Shown piece after piece: positions 1 to 10,679 of a stretch of DNA of 64,000 nucleotides. A program made the translations under genes and the position numbers. How positions within the stretch are numbered: position 1 is the first letter of the stretch; each line of letters starts with the position of its first letter. Source of the stretch: Endomicrobium sp. (lineage in GTDB: Bacteria > Elusimicrobiota > Endomicrobiia > Endomicrobiales > Endomicrobiaceae); contig JAISQW010000001.1 in NCBI GenBank assembly GCA_031273925.1, forward strand, positions 113,944 to 177,943, in the 5' to 3' direction. The notes under the pieces were generated by a model. That model saw only the letters and a program-made list of their open reading frames with translations. It had not been told where the DNA came from and did no database searches.

Positions 1-1
1 A

Positions 2-1045
2 AACATTTTTGAATCTGGATATGATTTTACTATTAATGTTATGGAAGGAGCAGGGGCTTTTGTATGTGGAGAAGAAACTGCGTTAATAGCTTCTATTGAA
101 GGAAAAAGGGGAATGCCTATTTCGAAGCCACCTTTTCCTAATCAAAATGGATTATTCCATAACCCTACAACTATAAACAATGTTGAAACTCTTTCTACAA
201 TTCCAATTATAATGAATTATGGAACAGAATTTTTTAGAGGAATTGGAACTGATTTGTCGCCTGGTACAAAAACGTTTGCATTAACAGGAAATGTTTTAAA
301 TACTGGTCTTATTGAGGTTCCATTAGGTACAACTTTAAGATATATAATATTTGATATTGGTGGTGGAGTAACTGATGAAATAGGAGAAATAAAATTAGAA
401 AATTTTAAAGCTGTTCAAATAGGTGGTCCATCAGGTGGATGTTTGAATGAAAAACACTTAGATATTCCTTTAGATTTTGATTCTTTAAAAAATGTTGGAT
501 CAATGATTGGTTCTGGTGGACTTGTTGTTATGAGTAAAAATAATTGTATGGTAAATGTTGCAAGATTTTTTATGCAATTCACACAAAATGAATCTTGTGG
601 TAAATGTGTATTATGTCGTGAAGGCACAAAACAAATGCTTTTAATGCTTGATGATATTTGTAAGGGCAATGCTAACGAATCTACAATTTATGTTTTAAAG
701 CAATTAGCTGAAGTAGTTTCAGTAGGATCTTTATGTGGTCTTGGAAAAACATCCCCAAATCCTGTATTGTCAACCTTAAGATATTTTGAACAAGAATATC
801 ATGCTCATGTAAAAGAAAAAATATGTCCAGCACATGAATGTATTGGGTTAGTGAATTATGAAATAACAAATAAATGTGTAGGTTGTACAATTTGTAAAAT
901 GAAATGTCCTGTTGAAGCAATAAGTGGTAAACCAAAATATCAACATGAAATCAATATTGAAAAATGTATTAAATGTGGTAGTTGTATAAATTCATGTAAA
1001 TTTAATGCTATAATAACGTTATCTTCGTCAATCGAAGTTGTTTAG
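2..1045 (+). CDS. hydB: NADH-dependent [FeFe]-hydrogenase subunit HydB / NuoF-like, 5' truncated by window edge
   Basis: Frame open from base 2 (NIFESGYDFTINVMEGAGAFVCGEETALIASIEGKRG); NuoF-type SLBB region, ESCGKCVLCREGT 4Fe-4S site, C-terminal 2x[4Fe-4S] ferredoxin domain; hydA follows. Confidence 0.9.
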   Translation, partial: NIFESGYDFTINVMEGAGAFVCGEETALIASIEGKRGMPISKPPFPNQNGLFHNPTTINNVETLSTIPIIMNYGTEFFRGIGTDLSPGTKTFALTGNVLNTGLIEVPLGTTLRYIIFDIGGGVTDEIGEIKLENFKAVQIGGPSGGCLNEKHLDIPLDFDSLKNVGSMIGSGGLVVMSKNNCMVNVARFFMQFTQNESCGKCVLCREGTKQMLLMLDDICKGNANESTIYVLKQLAEVVSVGSLCGLGKTSPNPVLSTLRYFEQEYHAHVKEKICPAHECIGLVNYEITNKCVGCTICKMKCPVEAISGKPKYQHEINIEKCIKCGSCINSCKFNAIITLSSSIEVV

Positions 1046-1090
1046 TGATTTTTTATTAGTATAAAGTTTTGTGATGTTGGGGTTAACATT

Positions 1091-3118
1091 ATGGAAAAAT
1101 ATTTAATAATTAATAATGAAAAAATTTCATTTGATCATGAACAAAACATATTGGAAATTATAAAAAAAACAAATATAAATCTTCCAACACTTTGTTATAA
1201 TGCTGACATAAGTATTTATGGTTCGTGCAGACTTTGCCTTATAGAAATTGATGGTAAAGGTATAACACCAGCATGTTCCACTTTACCAGAACATGGCATG
1301 AACATTAAAACCAGTACTGAAAAACTATTTAATATTAGGAGAATTATAGTTGAACTGTTACTTGCAAATCATGATAAAGAATGTACAATTTGTCAAAAAA
1401 GTGGAAATTGTAAACTTCAAACCTTATCAAGACAACTTAATATCAAAAATATAAGATTTAAAAATATTGTAAACAAAAAAAATAAAGATACATCAACACA
1501 TGCATTGATAATAGATTCAAATAAATGTATTCTTTGCGGCAATTGTGTGAGATTTTGTAGTGAGGTACAAGCTGTAGGAACTTTATGTTTTATGAATCGT
1601 GGACCACATTCCATTGTTTCTCCAAATTTTAATAAAAATTTAGCTTCATCAAAATGTGTTTATTGTGGACAATGTGCTAGAGTTTGTCCAACAGGTGCAA
1701 TCATACCTAAATCTGAAATAAGCTATTTGTGGAAAGTTTTAAATGATCCAACTAAAAAAGTAATAATAGCTATAGCACCTGCTGTACGTGCATCTATAGG
1801 AGAAATATTTGGATTAAAAAATTTAAATGGTGTTGATTTAGCAGGTAAAATTGTTACCTCATTAAAACTTATGGGTTTTTCAAAAGTTTTTGACATTTCC
1901 TTTATGGCAGATATGACAATAATAGAAGAAACTCATGAGTTTCTAAATCGAATTATTAATAATAATATCCCAATGTTTACGTCTTGTTGTCCGGCCTGGG
2001 TAAATTTTGTTGAGCAGTACTACCCAGATTTTATTAAATATTTGTCGACTTGTAGATCACCACAAGGGATATATGGATCACTATCTAGAAAAATTATGCC
2101 AAAAATACTTGATATTCCTGCCGAAAATTTAATCGTAGTTTCAATGATGCCATGTTTAGCTAAAAAATATGAAGCTATGAAATTCAAATTTCATTTGGAT
2201 AATTGTGTTTCAAATACTGAAATTGATTATGTGTTAACAACACAAGAATTTGCATTAATGATTGAAGCTAGTGGTATTAATTTTTGTAAAGTTAAATCTT
2301 CAGATTTTGATATGCCATTTGGGTTTAAAACAGGAGCAGGTATTCTTTTTGGTATTTCTGGTGGTGTGACTGAAGCTATTATAAGAAATATTAAAAATAA
2401 TAAAACTGTTAACAATGAATTATTTCAATCGGATTTTTTATACGAGGATAGTAATTTTAAGTCAATAAAAGTTAATATTAACAACAAAGATTTTAAAATA
2501 GCTATTATTCATGGGTTAAGAGCTGCAAAAAATCTTTTAGAAAACATTATAAAAACAAATAAAAGTATGTATGACTTCGTTGAAGTTATGGCATGTCCAG
2601 GTGGATGTATTGGTGGTGCAGGACAACCTATTTATAATGACCCAATGATAAGAAATAACAGAACTGAGATCTTATGTGAAAATGACAGTATTATGGAATT
2701 TCATAAATCAAAAGATAATTTACATGTTCAAAAAATATATGATGATTATATTGGTACACCTGGGAATCAAAAAGCTTATGAATATTTTCATACAAGTTAT
2801 AAACATAATAGACAATTTCCAAAAATTTCAATAATTTCTAATTTACCTAAAAAGGATACTATTAATATTGATGTTTGTCTTGGTAAAAATTGTATAAAAG
2901 TAGGAGCTCGTAAAATTTTGGAACATATTATAAATTTTTCTAATGATGTGAAATTTAAAAATCATATCAATATAAATATTATAATGTGTTTAGGTAAATG
3001 TTCAAAAGGTCCAAATGTAAGTATTAATGTAAAAATAATTGAATGTTGTACATTAAAATTTGTAGAAAAAACAATATTAAATGAATTAAATAAAATAAAT
3101 ATCTCATCAATAAAATAA
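1091..3118 (+). CDS. hydA: [FeFe]-hydrogenase catalytic subunit HydA (multidomain)
   Basis: N-terminal 2Fe-2S (CYNADISIYGSCRLC), His-ligated cluster (HDKECTICQKSGNC), two 4Fe-4S, H-cluster motifs FTSCCPAW, MPCLAKKYEA, MACPGGCIGGAGQP, C-terminal thioredoxin-like 2Fe-2S-type domain. Confidence 0.95.
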   Translation: MEKYLIINNEKISFDHEQNILEIIKKTNINLPTLCYNADISIYGSCRLCLIEIDGKGITPACSTLPEHGMNIKTSTEKLFNIRRIIVELLLANHDKECTICQKSGNCKLQTLSRQLNIKNIRFKNIVNKKNKDTSTHALIIDSNKCILCGNCVRFCSEVQAVGTLCFMNRGPHSIVSPNFNKNLASSKCVYCGQCARVCPTGAIIPKSEISYLWKVLNDPTKKVIIAIAPAVRASIGEIFGLKNLNGVDLAGKIVTSLKLMGFSKVFDISFMADMTIIEETHEFLNRIINNNIPMFTSCCPAWVNFVEQYYPDFIKYLSTCRSPQGIYGSLSRKIMPKILDIPAENLIVVSMMPCLAKKYEAMKFKFHLDNCVSNTEIDYVLTTQEFALMIEASGINFCKVKSSDFDMPFGFKTGAGILFGISGGVTEAIIRNIKNNKTVNNELFQSDFLYEDSNFKSIKVNINNKDFKIAIIHGLRAAKNLLENIIKTNKSMYDFVEVMACPGGCIGGAGQPIYNDPMIRNNRTEILCENDSIMEFHKSKDNLHVQKIYDDYIGTPGNQKAYEYFHTSYKHNRQFPKISIISNLPKKDTINIDVCLGKNCIKVGARKILEHIINFSNDVKFKNHININIIMCLGKCSKGPNVSINVKIIECCTLKFVEKTILNELNKINISSIK

Positions 3119-3140
3119 TAAAATACCTTTTTTTTAAAAT

Positions 3141-3566
3141 ATGAGTAGAATTATGGGTGTAGACTATGGACAAAAACGTACAGGTATTGCTATAAGTGAT
3201 AAGTTGCAAATTATTTCTATGCCATTTTGTACTTTTAAAAATGTATCTATAGAAAAAGATGCAATTAAAATTTTAAAAGTAGCAACGGATAGGAATGTTT
3301 CTATTATTGTTCTTGGTTTGCCTTTAAATATGAATGGAACAATAAGTATAATGGCAAAAATTATTTATAATCTTATCAAACAAATTATTTATTTTGAACC
3401 AACAATGCAAATTGTAACTATCGATGAAAGATTAACTACATTACAAGCTGAAAAAATGTTAATTAGAGAAATGAATATTTCTAGAAAAAAACGTAAATTT
3501 ATTAGAGATAAAATTGCTGCAACATTTATTTTAAAAGTCTATTTAGACTCTCAATCTACTTCATGA
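3141..3566 (+). CDS. yqgF: YqgF/RuvX-family putative pre-16S rRNA nuclease
   Basis: MGVDYGQKRTGIAISD, VLGLPLNMNGT, DERLTTLQAE motifs. Confidence 0.9.
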   Translation: MSRIMGVDYGQKRTGIAISDKLQIISMPFCTFKNVSIEKDAIKILKVATDRNVSIIVLGLPLNMNGTISIMAKIIYNLIKQIIYFEPTMQIVTIDERLTTLQAEKMLIREMNISRKKRKFIRDKIAATFILKVYLDSQSTS

Positions 3567-3596
3567 TGTATCTTTAAATTTGGAGTTAATTAAGTT

Positions 3597-4556
3597 GTGT
3601 TGAAAAAAATATTAATTATTGTTTTTTGGTTTATTATTTTATCGTTGTTTTTTATTTATATGTTTAATTTTGTTTTTCACTTGAGATTTTATAAAATAAA
3701 TAATAAAGTTATGAATAATACATTGAAAATATCTAAAGAGTTTAAAAAAATACGTATTTGTTCTAAGATATTATTTTTTGTTACTACTAAATTTGTAAAT
3801 TATTATATAAAAATTAAAACAAATGTTTATAATTTTTATCCTGTATCAAAAATATTAAAAAAGCTTAAAATAAAAAATGATAAAATTGTACGCATCACTA
3901 TTCCTGAAGGTAGTAATATAAAACAAATAGCTAATATTATATCTAAAGTAATGAATATTGATAAAGAAAAATTTATTAACATTGCAATGCATAAAAAATT
4001 AGAAGGATATCTTATGCCAGAAACATATTTTGTAAATTCTAAAATGGATGAAAAAAAACTTATTGAAATGATGTATATTGAATTCAACAAAAAAATTACA
4101 CCTGATATGCGTAAAAGAGCTAAAGAGAGAAATTTACCATTTAAAGATATAATTATAATAGCATCTATTATTGAAAAAGAAGCAGTGAAACCTGAAGAAA
4201 GATTTGTTATATCTGCAGTTTTTTATAATAGACTTAAAAAAAACATAAAATTGCAATCATGTGCGACTGTTTTATATGCGATTGGTAGTAATAAAAAAAA
4301 ACTTTCTATTGAAGATACAAAATTTAATTCTCCTTATAATACCTATCTAAATTTTGGGCTTCCACCAGGTCCTATAAGTAATCCTGGTATACAATCAATA
4401 AAAGCGGCCTTGTATCCAGATAAAAATAATAAAAATTTATTTTTTGTCGCTAATAATGATAATTTTACTCATTTATTTGCAACAAATTTTGATAAACATA
4501 GGCAAAATAAACAAATAATAAAATTAAAACAAAAACTTAAATATGCTTGTAAATAA
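3597..4556 (+). CDS. mltG: Endolytic transglycosylase MltG (YceG-like)
   Basis: Single N-terminal TM; ASIIEKEA and LPPGPISNPG motifs; GTG start. Confidence 0.9.
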   Translation: MLKKILIIVFWFIILSLFFIYMFNFVFHLRFYKINNKVMNNTLKISKEFKKIRICSKILFFVTTKFVNYYIKIKTNVYNFYPVSKILKKLKIKNDKIVRITIPEGSNIKQIANIISKVMNIDKEKFINIAMHKKLEGYLMPETYFVNSKMDEKKLIEMMYIEFNKKITPDMRKRAKERNLPFKDIIIIASIIEKEAVKPEERFVISAVFYNRLKKNIKLQSCATVLYAIGSNKKKLSIEDTKFNSPYNTYLNFGLPPGPISNPGIQSIKAALYPDKNNKNLFFVANNDNFTHLFATNFDKHRQNKQIIKLKQKLKYACK

Positions 4557-4575
4557 AATTGGAGAAAAAAACAAA

Positions 4576-5775
4576 ATGAAATATAAAAAAGTGTATTTAG
4601 ACAATAGTGCTACAACTATTATGCATCCTGAAGTTATAAAAGAAATGCAAAAATATTTTTATAAAATATATGGGAATCCTTCTAGTTTACATAATTTTGG
4701 TAAAAATGCTAAAATAGCTATAGAAAAAGCTAGAGAAGAAGTGGCTGTACTATTAAATGCAAACCCATCTGAAATATTTTTTACTGGTAGTGGAACAGAA
4801 TCCAATAATATTGCAATATTTGGTATAGTTAATAATGTTTGTGGTAAACAAATACATGTAATTACTAGTAAAATTGAGCATCATTCTGTTTTAAACTCAA
4901 TAAAACACATTGAAAAATGTGGACATGAAGTTACTTATTTAGATGTTGATAAACACGGCATTATTTCTGTTGAAGATCTTAAAAAAAATATAAAAAATAA
5001 TACTTTATTAGTGAGTATTATGCACGCAAATAATGAAGTTGGTTCTTTGCAATCAATAGATAAAATAGCCATAGAAATAAAAAAAATAAATAATAAAAGA
5101 GAACAAAAAATATATTTACACAGTGATTCTGTACAAACTGCTGGTAAGATTCCTATAGATGTTAAAAGAATTGGTGTAGATTTACTTAGCTTATCAGCAC
5201 ATAAATTTAATGGACCAAAAGGAGTAGGTGTTTTATATATTAAAAATGGGACACACATATCACCAATGTTTTTTGGTGGACATCATGAGAAAGGTATTCG
5301 TCCAGGGACTGAAAATGTTCCAGCAATTGTTGGGCTTGCAAAAGCTTTTAAAATTGCAAATAATAATCTTCAAAAAGATAAAATATATATTTCACATTTA
5401 CGCGAAAAACTAAAAACAGGAATAATTAATACAATTTCTGAAGTAACAATAAATGGTGATGAAAAAACTACTATTTATAATATTTTAAATGTGAGCTTTA
5501 ATCATGTAGAAGGTGAAGCACTTCTTTTGATGCTTGATATGAAGGGTATAGCTGTTTCTACTGGATCAGCATGTGCTTCAGAAACAATTTCTCCATCTCA
5601 TGTTTTATCTGCAATGCAAATCGATCCTGTTGTTATACATGGAACAATTCGTTTTTCTTTTGGACATTATAATACAAATAAGGATATTGATTATGTCCTT
5701 GGTGTTTTACATACAATCGTTGAAAAATTACGATCAATGTCACCTACTTTTAATAAAAAAAGTAGAAATATATAG
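4576..5775 (+). CDS. nifS: Cysteine desulfurase (NifS/IscS family)
   Basis: YLDNSATT start, SAHKFNGPKGVG PLP lysine, STGSACASE catalytic Cys; internal ATG preferred over the 4543 ORF start. Confidence 0.92.
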   Translation: MKYKKVYLDNSATTIMHPEVIKEMQKYFYKIYGNPSSLHNFGKNAKIAIEKAREEVAVLLNANPSEIFFTGSGTESNNIAIFGIVNNVCGKQIHVITSKIEHHSVLNSIKHIEKCGHEVTYLDVDKHGIISVEDLKKNIKNNTLLVSIMHANNEVGSLQSIDKIAIEIKKINNKREQKIYLHSDSVQTAGKIPIDVKRIGVDLLSLSAHKFNGPKGVGVLYIKNGTHISPMFFGGHHEKGIRPGTENVPAIVGLAKAFKIANNNLQKDKIYISHLREKLKTGIINTISEVTINGDEKTTIYNILNVSFNHVEGEALLLMLDMKGIAVSTGSACASETISPSHVLSAMQIDPVVIHGTIRFSFGHYNTNKDIDYVLGVLHTIVEKLRSMSPTFNKKSRNI

Positions 5776-5820
5776 TTTGTTGATGCAAGAGTTATTAAAT
5801 TTTGGAGTAAATATTAATTT

Positions 5821-7203
5821 ATGCGTTGTTTTATTTGGATACAAAATTTTTGTTTAACATTTGTATTAGTATTATCGTTAAATTGTTCAATATTTTGTGA
5901 AGTATTAACATTTAATAATTACTTAGATAACGTTATTAAAGACAATCCAGAACTAAAATCGATTCAATTAGATATTAATGCTACACTTGATAAACTTTCG
6001 AAAATTAAAATTCCCTACTTGTGTTTTTTAAATATGGAATTAAAATATGATTACAATAGTGACAATATTTTAACAAATTATTTAAAAAACTTTAATTGTG
6101 ATATAAGTATAAATAAGCAATTTATTTCAGGTACTAAATTTTCTGTTATTTTTGGCTGTTTATTAAATCAAAATAGATATAATTGTAATAACATAATTCC
6201 ATTATTACAGCTTCAGCAATCACTGTTGAAAGAGATGAAAAACAAATTCACGACAACAAAAATACTTTTGGATAAGACAAATGCATATTCAAATTTATAT
6301 TTTCTAGAGTATAAAAAACAGAATGTTTTATTGAAAGCAAAGTTTGCATATTGGGATTTATCTTATTTTACAACAGCTATAGATTTTATAAAAACTTCAT
6401 TAAATAGATCAATTAAAATTTTAGAGTTGAATAGGAAAAAATACAATATGAATCTTATTGATAAATCGGATTTATTACAGTCTGAGATTGCTGTTAAAAT
6501 GAAAGAATTAAAATTAAAACTTGCTTGTGATGATGAAAACACTGCAATTGTAACATTGAATACTTTTTTAAATACAAAATATAATCTACAATTTAAATAT
6601 AATATTGAGAAAATTGAATCCGAAACAGAAAAAATTAAAAAAAATGATGAATCTTTCAAAAAAGAGAATATGAGATTTGATGTTTTGGCTGTTTTGGAAC
6701 ATGCTAAAAGTACTTTATATGAAAAGATTTGTTTACAAAAGGATATTTGTCCAGATTTAATATTAGATGGACAATTTACAGTTAAACAAAACAATAATTC
6801 AAAATCCAGACCTTTTTATTCTATAAATTTAAGATACATATATCCAATAGATTTTAAATTTATAAAAACTGTAAATAATGGTTATGAATTAGCACAAATT
6901 TCAGCTGAAAAATATGCTGAGAGTATGATAATACAAGAAACAAATGATTGGTTTAAACTTATGGAAGATTTACACAATACAAAGTTAAAACTTGATATTG
7001 CTATAGAAATAGAAAAAAAACAATATCAAAAATATGAAGAAGATAAAAAATTATTAGAAAGAGGTAGATGTACTACATATCAAATTTTACAAAGTGAGCA
7101 AGAATTAAGCGATGCTTCTTTAAATATTCTAAAATATACACTAGAATTTATTAAAATACGTGAATATATAAAAACATTTTATGGTCCAATAGTTGTTTTG
7201 TAA
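5821..7203 (+). CDS. TolC-like outer membrane efflux protein
   Basis: Signal-like N terminus, long coiled-coil OEP repeats, directly upstream of an RND pump. Confidence 0.7.
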   Translation: MRCFIWIQNFCLTFVLVLSLNCSIFCEVLTFNNYLDNVIKDNPELKSIQLDINATLDKLSKIKIPYLCFLNMELKYDYNSDNILTNYLKNFNCDISINKQFISGTKFSVIFGCLLNQNRYNCNNIIPLLQLQQSLLKEMKNKFTTTKILLDKTNAYSNLYFLEYKKQNVLLKAKFAYWDLSYFTTAIDFIKTSLNRSIKILELNRKKYNMNLIDKSDLLQSEIAVKMKELKLKLACDDENTAIVTLNTFLNTKYNLQFKYNIEKIESETEKIKKNDESFKKENMRFDVLAVLEHAKSTLYEKICLQKDICPDLILDGQFTVKQNNNSKSRPFYSINLRYIYPIDFKFIKTVNNGYELAQISAEKYAESMIIQETNDWFKLMEDLHNTKLKLDIAIEIEKKQYQKYEEDKKLLERGRCTTYQILQSEQELSDASLNILKYTLEFIKIREYIKTFYGPIVVL

Positions 7204-7253
7204 TATTTTTTACTTGTTTTTGTTATGCTAAAAAAAAGTGAAAAAATAAATAT

Positions 7254-10200
7254 ATGAATATAGCAAAATTTACAATTAAACGACCTACATTTATTGTAGC
7301 ACTATTAATAATTATGTTGTTATTAGGTGTTACATCATTTACAAAACTTAACGTAAGAATGTTCCCAGATGTTGATTTTCCATATGTTCTTATTTTTACT
7401 GTTTATCGTGGAGCTGGTGTTTCAGAGGTAGAACAATTAATTACAAAGCCTATGGAAGACACTATAAGTGGGGTTTCTGGACTTAAACATATTAATTCTA
7501 TAAGTGAAGATGGAATTTCTATTTTATTAAATGAATTTGAGCTTTCAAAAAATCCAGATGTTGCTACACAAGAAATAAGGGATAAAATACATCAAATAAA
7601 ACCTAATTTACCAAGAGATATAGATGAACCTGTTATAATTAAGGCAGATATTAATAGTATGCCTATTATTTCGTTAAGTTTAAAGTCAAAAAATATGACT
7701 GTAAATGAACTGTATGATTTTGCTGATAATATAGTTTCTAAAGATTTAACAAAAATCTCAGGTGTTTCTAGGATAAATATAGTTGGTGGAACAAAAAAAG
7801 AAATTCATGTTAATGTAGATAAGGAAAAATTAAGGCAACATGAATTTACACTTATGTCAATGGCTTCAAAAATAAAAATGGGTTCTTTGAATATTCCAGC
7901 TGGTACAATTAATCAAAATCATCAAGAAATAAATTTCAAAACTATTGGCGAATTTAAATCTATAAAAGCAATTGAAGATGTTGTATTAAATTTTTTCGGG
8001 AATGATAAGCCTATTACTGTAGGTAATCTTGCAAATGTTACAAACGGATTTGAAAGTGAATCATCAAAAGCAAGATTTGATACTAAAGAAAACGGTAAAA
8101 TTATATATGAACAATCTCTTTTATTACAAATTTATAAACAAGCAAAATGTAATGATGTAATTATATCTGATACTATAAAAAAAAACATAGAGCAATTAAA
8201 TAAAAAATATAAAAAAATCAACGGAAAACCACATCTTACAATTATATTTGATGCTGCAAATAGGATAAGAGCTAACATTAATGATGTTAAATCTACAATA
8301 TTGGAAGGTATAATTTTATCTATTCTTATTGTTTATTTATTTTTAGGAAATTGGAAATCTACTTTTATTACAGCTTTAGCAATTCCAAATAGTTTAATAG
8401 GCTCTTTTATTCTTATTTATATTTTTGGATTTAGTTTAAATGTTCTTTCATTAATGGCTTTATCTCTTTCTATTGGACTGCTAATAGATGATGCTATTGT
8501 TGTACGTGAAAACATTTTTAGACATTATGAATCAGGTTCAAATCCAATGAAAGCAGCTATTGATGGTACAAATGAGGTGACTTTAGCTGTTATTGCGACA
8601 ACAAGTACTGTTATAGCTGTATTTTTACCAATTGCTTTTTTAGGTGGTATTGCAGGACGATTTTTTAGAGAATTTGCTTTAACCGTTATTTTTGCGGTAA
8701 TTATTTCTATTATTGATGCATTAACAATAGCTCCATTACTTTCGACTTATATTATTTCTGATAATAAAGAAAAAGAAAATATAAAAAGTAAACACCAAAA
8801 ACTAGTTTTTGGTGTTTTGAAATTTTTTACAATAGATTTAGTTAATAAAATTTTTGAATTCGTTAAACATCTATATATAAAAATTATCTCATTTATTATA
8901 AAAAAGAAATTTTTGAATTTTAAATTTCACCTTTTTGGTAAAAGATGTTTCACCATAAGTTGGAAAATTATCACATTATTTATTACTTTATTTGTATTTT
9001 TTGAAACAATTACATTAGCAAGTAAATATATAAAAATCTCTTTTATGCCATATATTGAATCTGATGAATTTAATATTAATATTAGAGCAAAACCAGGGAC
9101 ATCATTATGTAAAATGGATGAATATACAAAAGAGATAGAGCAACTAATTATGAATGATAAGAATATAGATTTTGTTTCGTCTGTTGTAGGATCAAACAAT
9201 CTATTGATAAATCTTTCAAATGAATCAAATATATATGTGAAATTAATACCAATCAAACAATATCATATTAGCGATATATTTAGTAAAAAATCAAAGATAA
9301 ATAACCTAATGAAAAGGATACATACAAGTTCAGAAATAAAAGATTATATTAGGAAAATTTTGAATAAGAAATATGGTAAAGAACTTGAATTTTCGATTGT
9401 TAGACAGTCTTTGAATAATAATAATGAAAATGAATTTATTATGGAACTTTCTGGTGCTGATGCAAATATTTTGTATGATTTTGCAAAACATCTTATACAA
9501 AAATATAAAACCATTATTTATCTTGTTGATATACAATCGAATTATAAGCCTGGAAAACCTGAGGTTAGAATACATCCAGATCCAAAAAAAATGATAAACT
9601 TTGGTGTTGATTCAGTTACAATTGGTAATGAAGTAAAGGCAATAATAAATGGTGTAAAAGCTGGTAAATACAGAGAAAATGGAATTGAATATGATATTTT
9701 AGTTAAGTTTCAAAATGATCAGCAAAACATAGAAAAAAATTTTAGTACGATTTATGTTAATAATATTAATAATAAACTTATAAAATTAAAAGATGTTACA
9801 ACTATGGAACATACACTATGCCCTACAAGTATATTTAAAAAAAATAGAGCACATTTTATTACAATTGAAGGTAATATTTCTAAAGGTGGAACAATAGGAG
9901 ATGTCCAAAAACAAGCATTAAAATTGTTTAATATAGAAAAATCTAATCCTAAATATTTTTCAAAATGGAAAAATATAGTTTGTAATTTTTCAGGAAATAT
10001 TGAAAATATGCATGATATGTTTAAAGATATTATTATAGCTGGAATGTTTTCTGTAATACTTGTATTTATGATTCTTGCTAGTTTATATGAATCTGTTATA
10101 ATACCATTAACGATTATGATAGCTCTTCCTTTTGCAATTATTGGTGGTGTGATTAGTTTACTTATTTCGAACCAATCAATTGATATTTTTACATTAATAG

Positions 10201-10592
10201 GTATGATAATGTTATTAGGAATTGTTGCAAAAAATTCAATTCTTTTGGTTGATTATATACAACAACAAATGCATAAAGGCGTAAGCATAGATGATGCTAT
10301 AATACAAGCCGGTAGTATAAGATTAAGACCTATACTTATGACATCTTTTGCTTTGATTGCTGGTATGTTGCCTACTGCTCTTGGACTTTCTGAAGCAGGT
10401 AAATTTAGAAAAGGTATGGGAATTGTTGTAATAGGAGGTGTGATCAGTTCTACAATTCTTACATTGATTATTGTCCCAGCATTGTTTGAATATATGGATA
10501 ATTTAAGACACTTCTTACGTAGAATTATAGGTAGACCAAAAAAAAGAATTATTGATTTAAATAAAGATGAATTTAAAAATAAAATTTCTTGA
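7254..10592 (+). CDS. RND-family (AcrB/HAE1-type) efflux transporter
   Basis: 1112 aa, MNIAKFTIKRPTFIVALLIIMLLLG start, two RND TM repeats, SIGLLIDDAIVVREN and GIVAKNSILLVDY motifs. Confidence 0.93.
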   Translation: MNIAKFTIKRPTFIVALLIIMLLLGVTSFTKLNVRMFPDVDFPYVLIFTVYRGAGVSEVEQLITKPMEDTISGVSGLKHINSISEDGISILLNEFELSKNPDVATQEIRDKIHQIKPNLPRDIDEPVIIKADINSMPIISLSLKSKNMTVNELYDFADNIVSKDLTKISGVSRINIVGGTKKEIHVNVDKEKLRQHEFTLMSMASKIKMGSLNIPAGTINQNHQEINFKTIGEFKSIKAIEDVVLNFFGNDKPITVGNLANVTNGFESESSKARFDTKENGKIIYEQSLLLQIYKQAKCNDVIISDTIKKNIEQLNKKYKKINGKPHLTIIFDAANRIRANINDVKSTILEGIILSILIVYLFLGNWKSTFITALAIPNSLIGSFILIYIFGFSLNVLSLMALSLSIGLLIDDAIVVRENIFRHYESGSNPMKAAIDGTNEVTLAVIATTSTVIAVFLPIAFLGGIAGRFFREFALTVIFAVIISIIDALTIAPLLSTYIISDNKEKENIKSKHQKLVFGVLKFFTIDLVNKIFEFVKHLYIKIISFIIKKKFLNFKFHLFGKRCFTISWKIITLFITLFVFFETITLASKYIKISFMPYIESDEFNINIRAKPGTSLCKMDEYTKEIEQLIMNDKNIDFVSSVVGSNNLLINLSNESNIYVKLIPIKQYHISDIFSKKSKINNLMKRIHTSSEIKDYIRKILNKKYGKELEFSIVRQSLNNNNENEFIMELSGADANILYDFAKHLIQKYKTIIYLVDIQSNYKPGKPEVRIHPDPKKMINFGVDSVTIGNEVKAIINGVKAGKYRENGIEYDILVKFQNDQQNIEKNFSTIYVNNINNKLIKLKDVTTMEHTLCPTSIFKKNRAHFITIEGNISKGGTIGDVQKQALKLFNIEKSNPKYFSKWKNIVCNFSGNIENMHDMFKDIIIAGMFSVILVFMILASLYESVIIPLTIMIALPFAIIGGVISLLISNQSIDIFTLIGMIMLLGIVAKNSILLVDYIQQQMHKGVSIDDAIIQAGSIRLRPILMTSFALIAGMLPTALGLSEAGKFRKGMGIVVIGGVISSTILTLIIVPALFEYMDNLRHFLRRIIGRPKKRIIDLNKDEFKNKIS

Positions 10593-10594
10593 GT

Positions 10595-10624
10595 TTGACT
10601 TTATACAAAGTAATTTTATATAAT
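10595..10624 (+). promoter_or_regulatory. Sigma70-type promoter for rpsO-pnp
   Basis: TTGACT (10595-10600), 18-nt spacer, TATAAT (10619-10624). Confidence 0.6.
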
Positions 10625-10679
10625 CACTGTCTGTGGTGAAAATTTAAATTAAATAGTGTTATATAAGGTTTTGAAAAAC

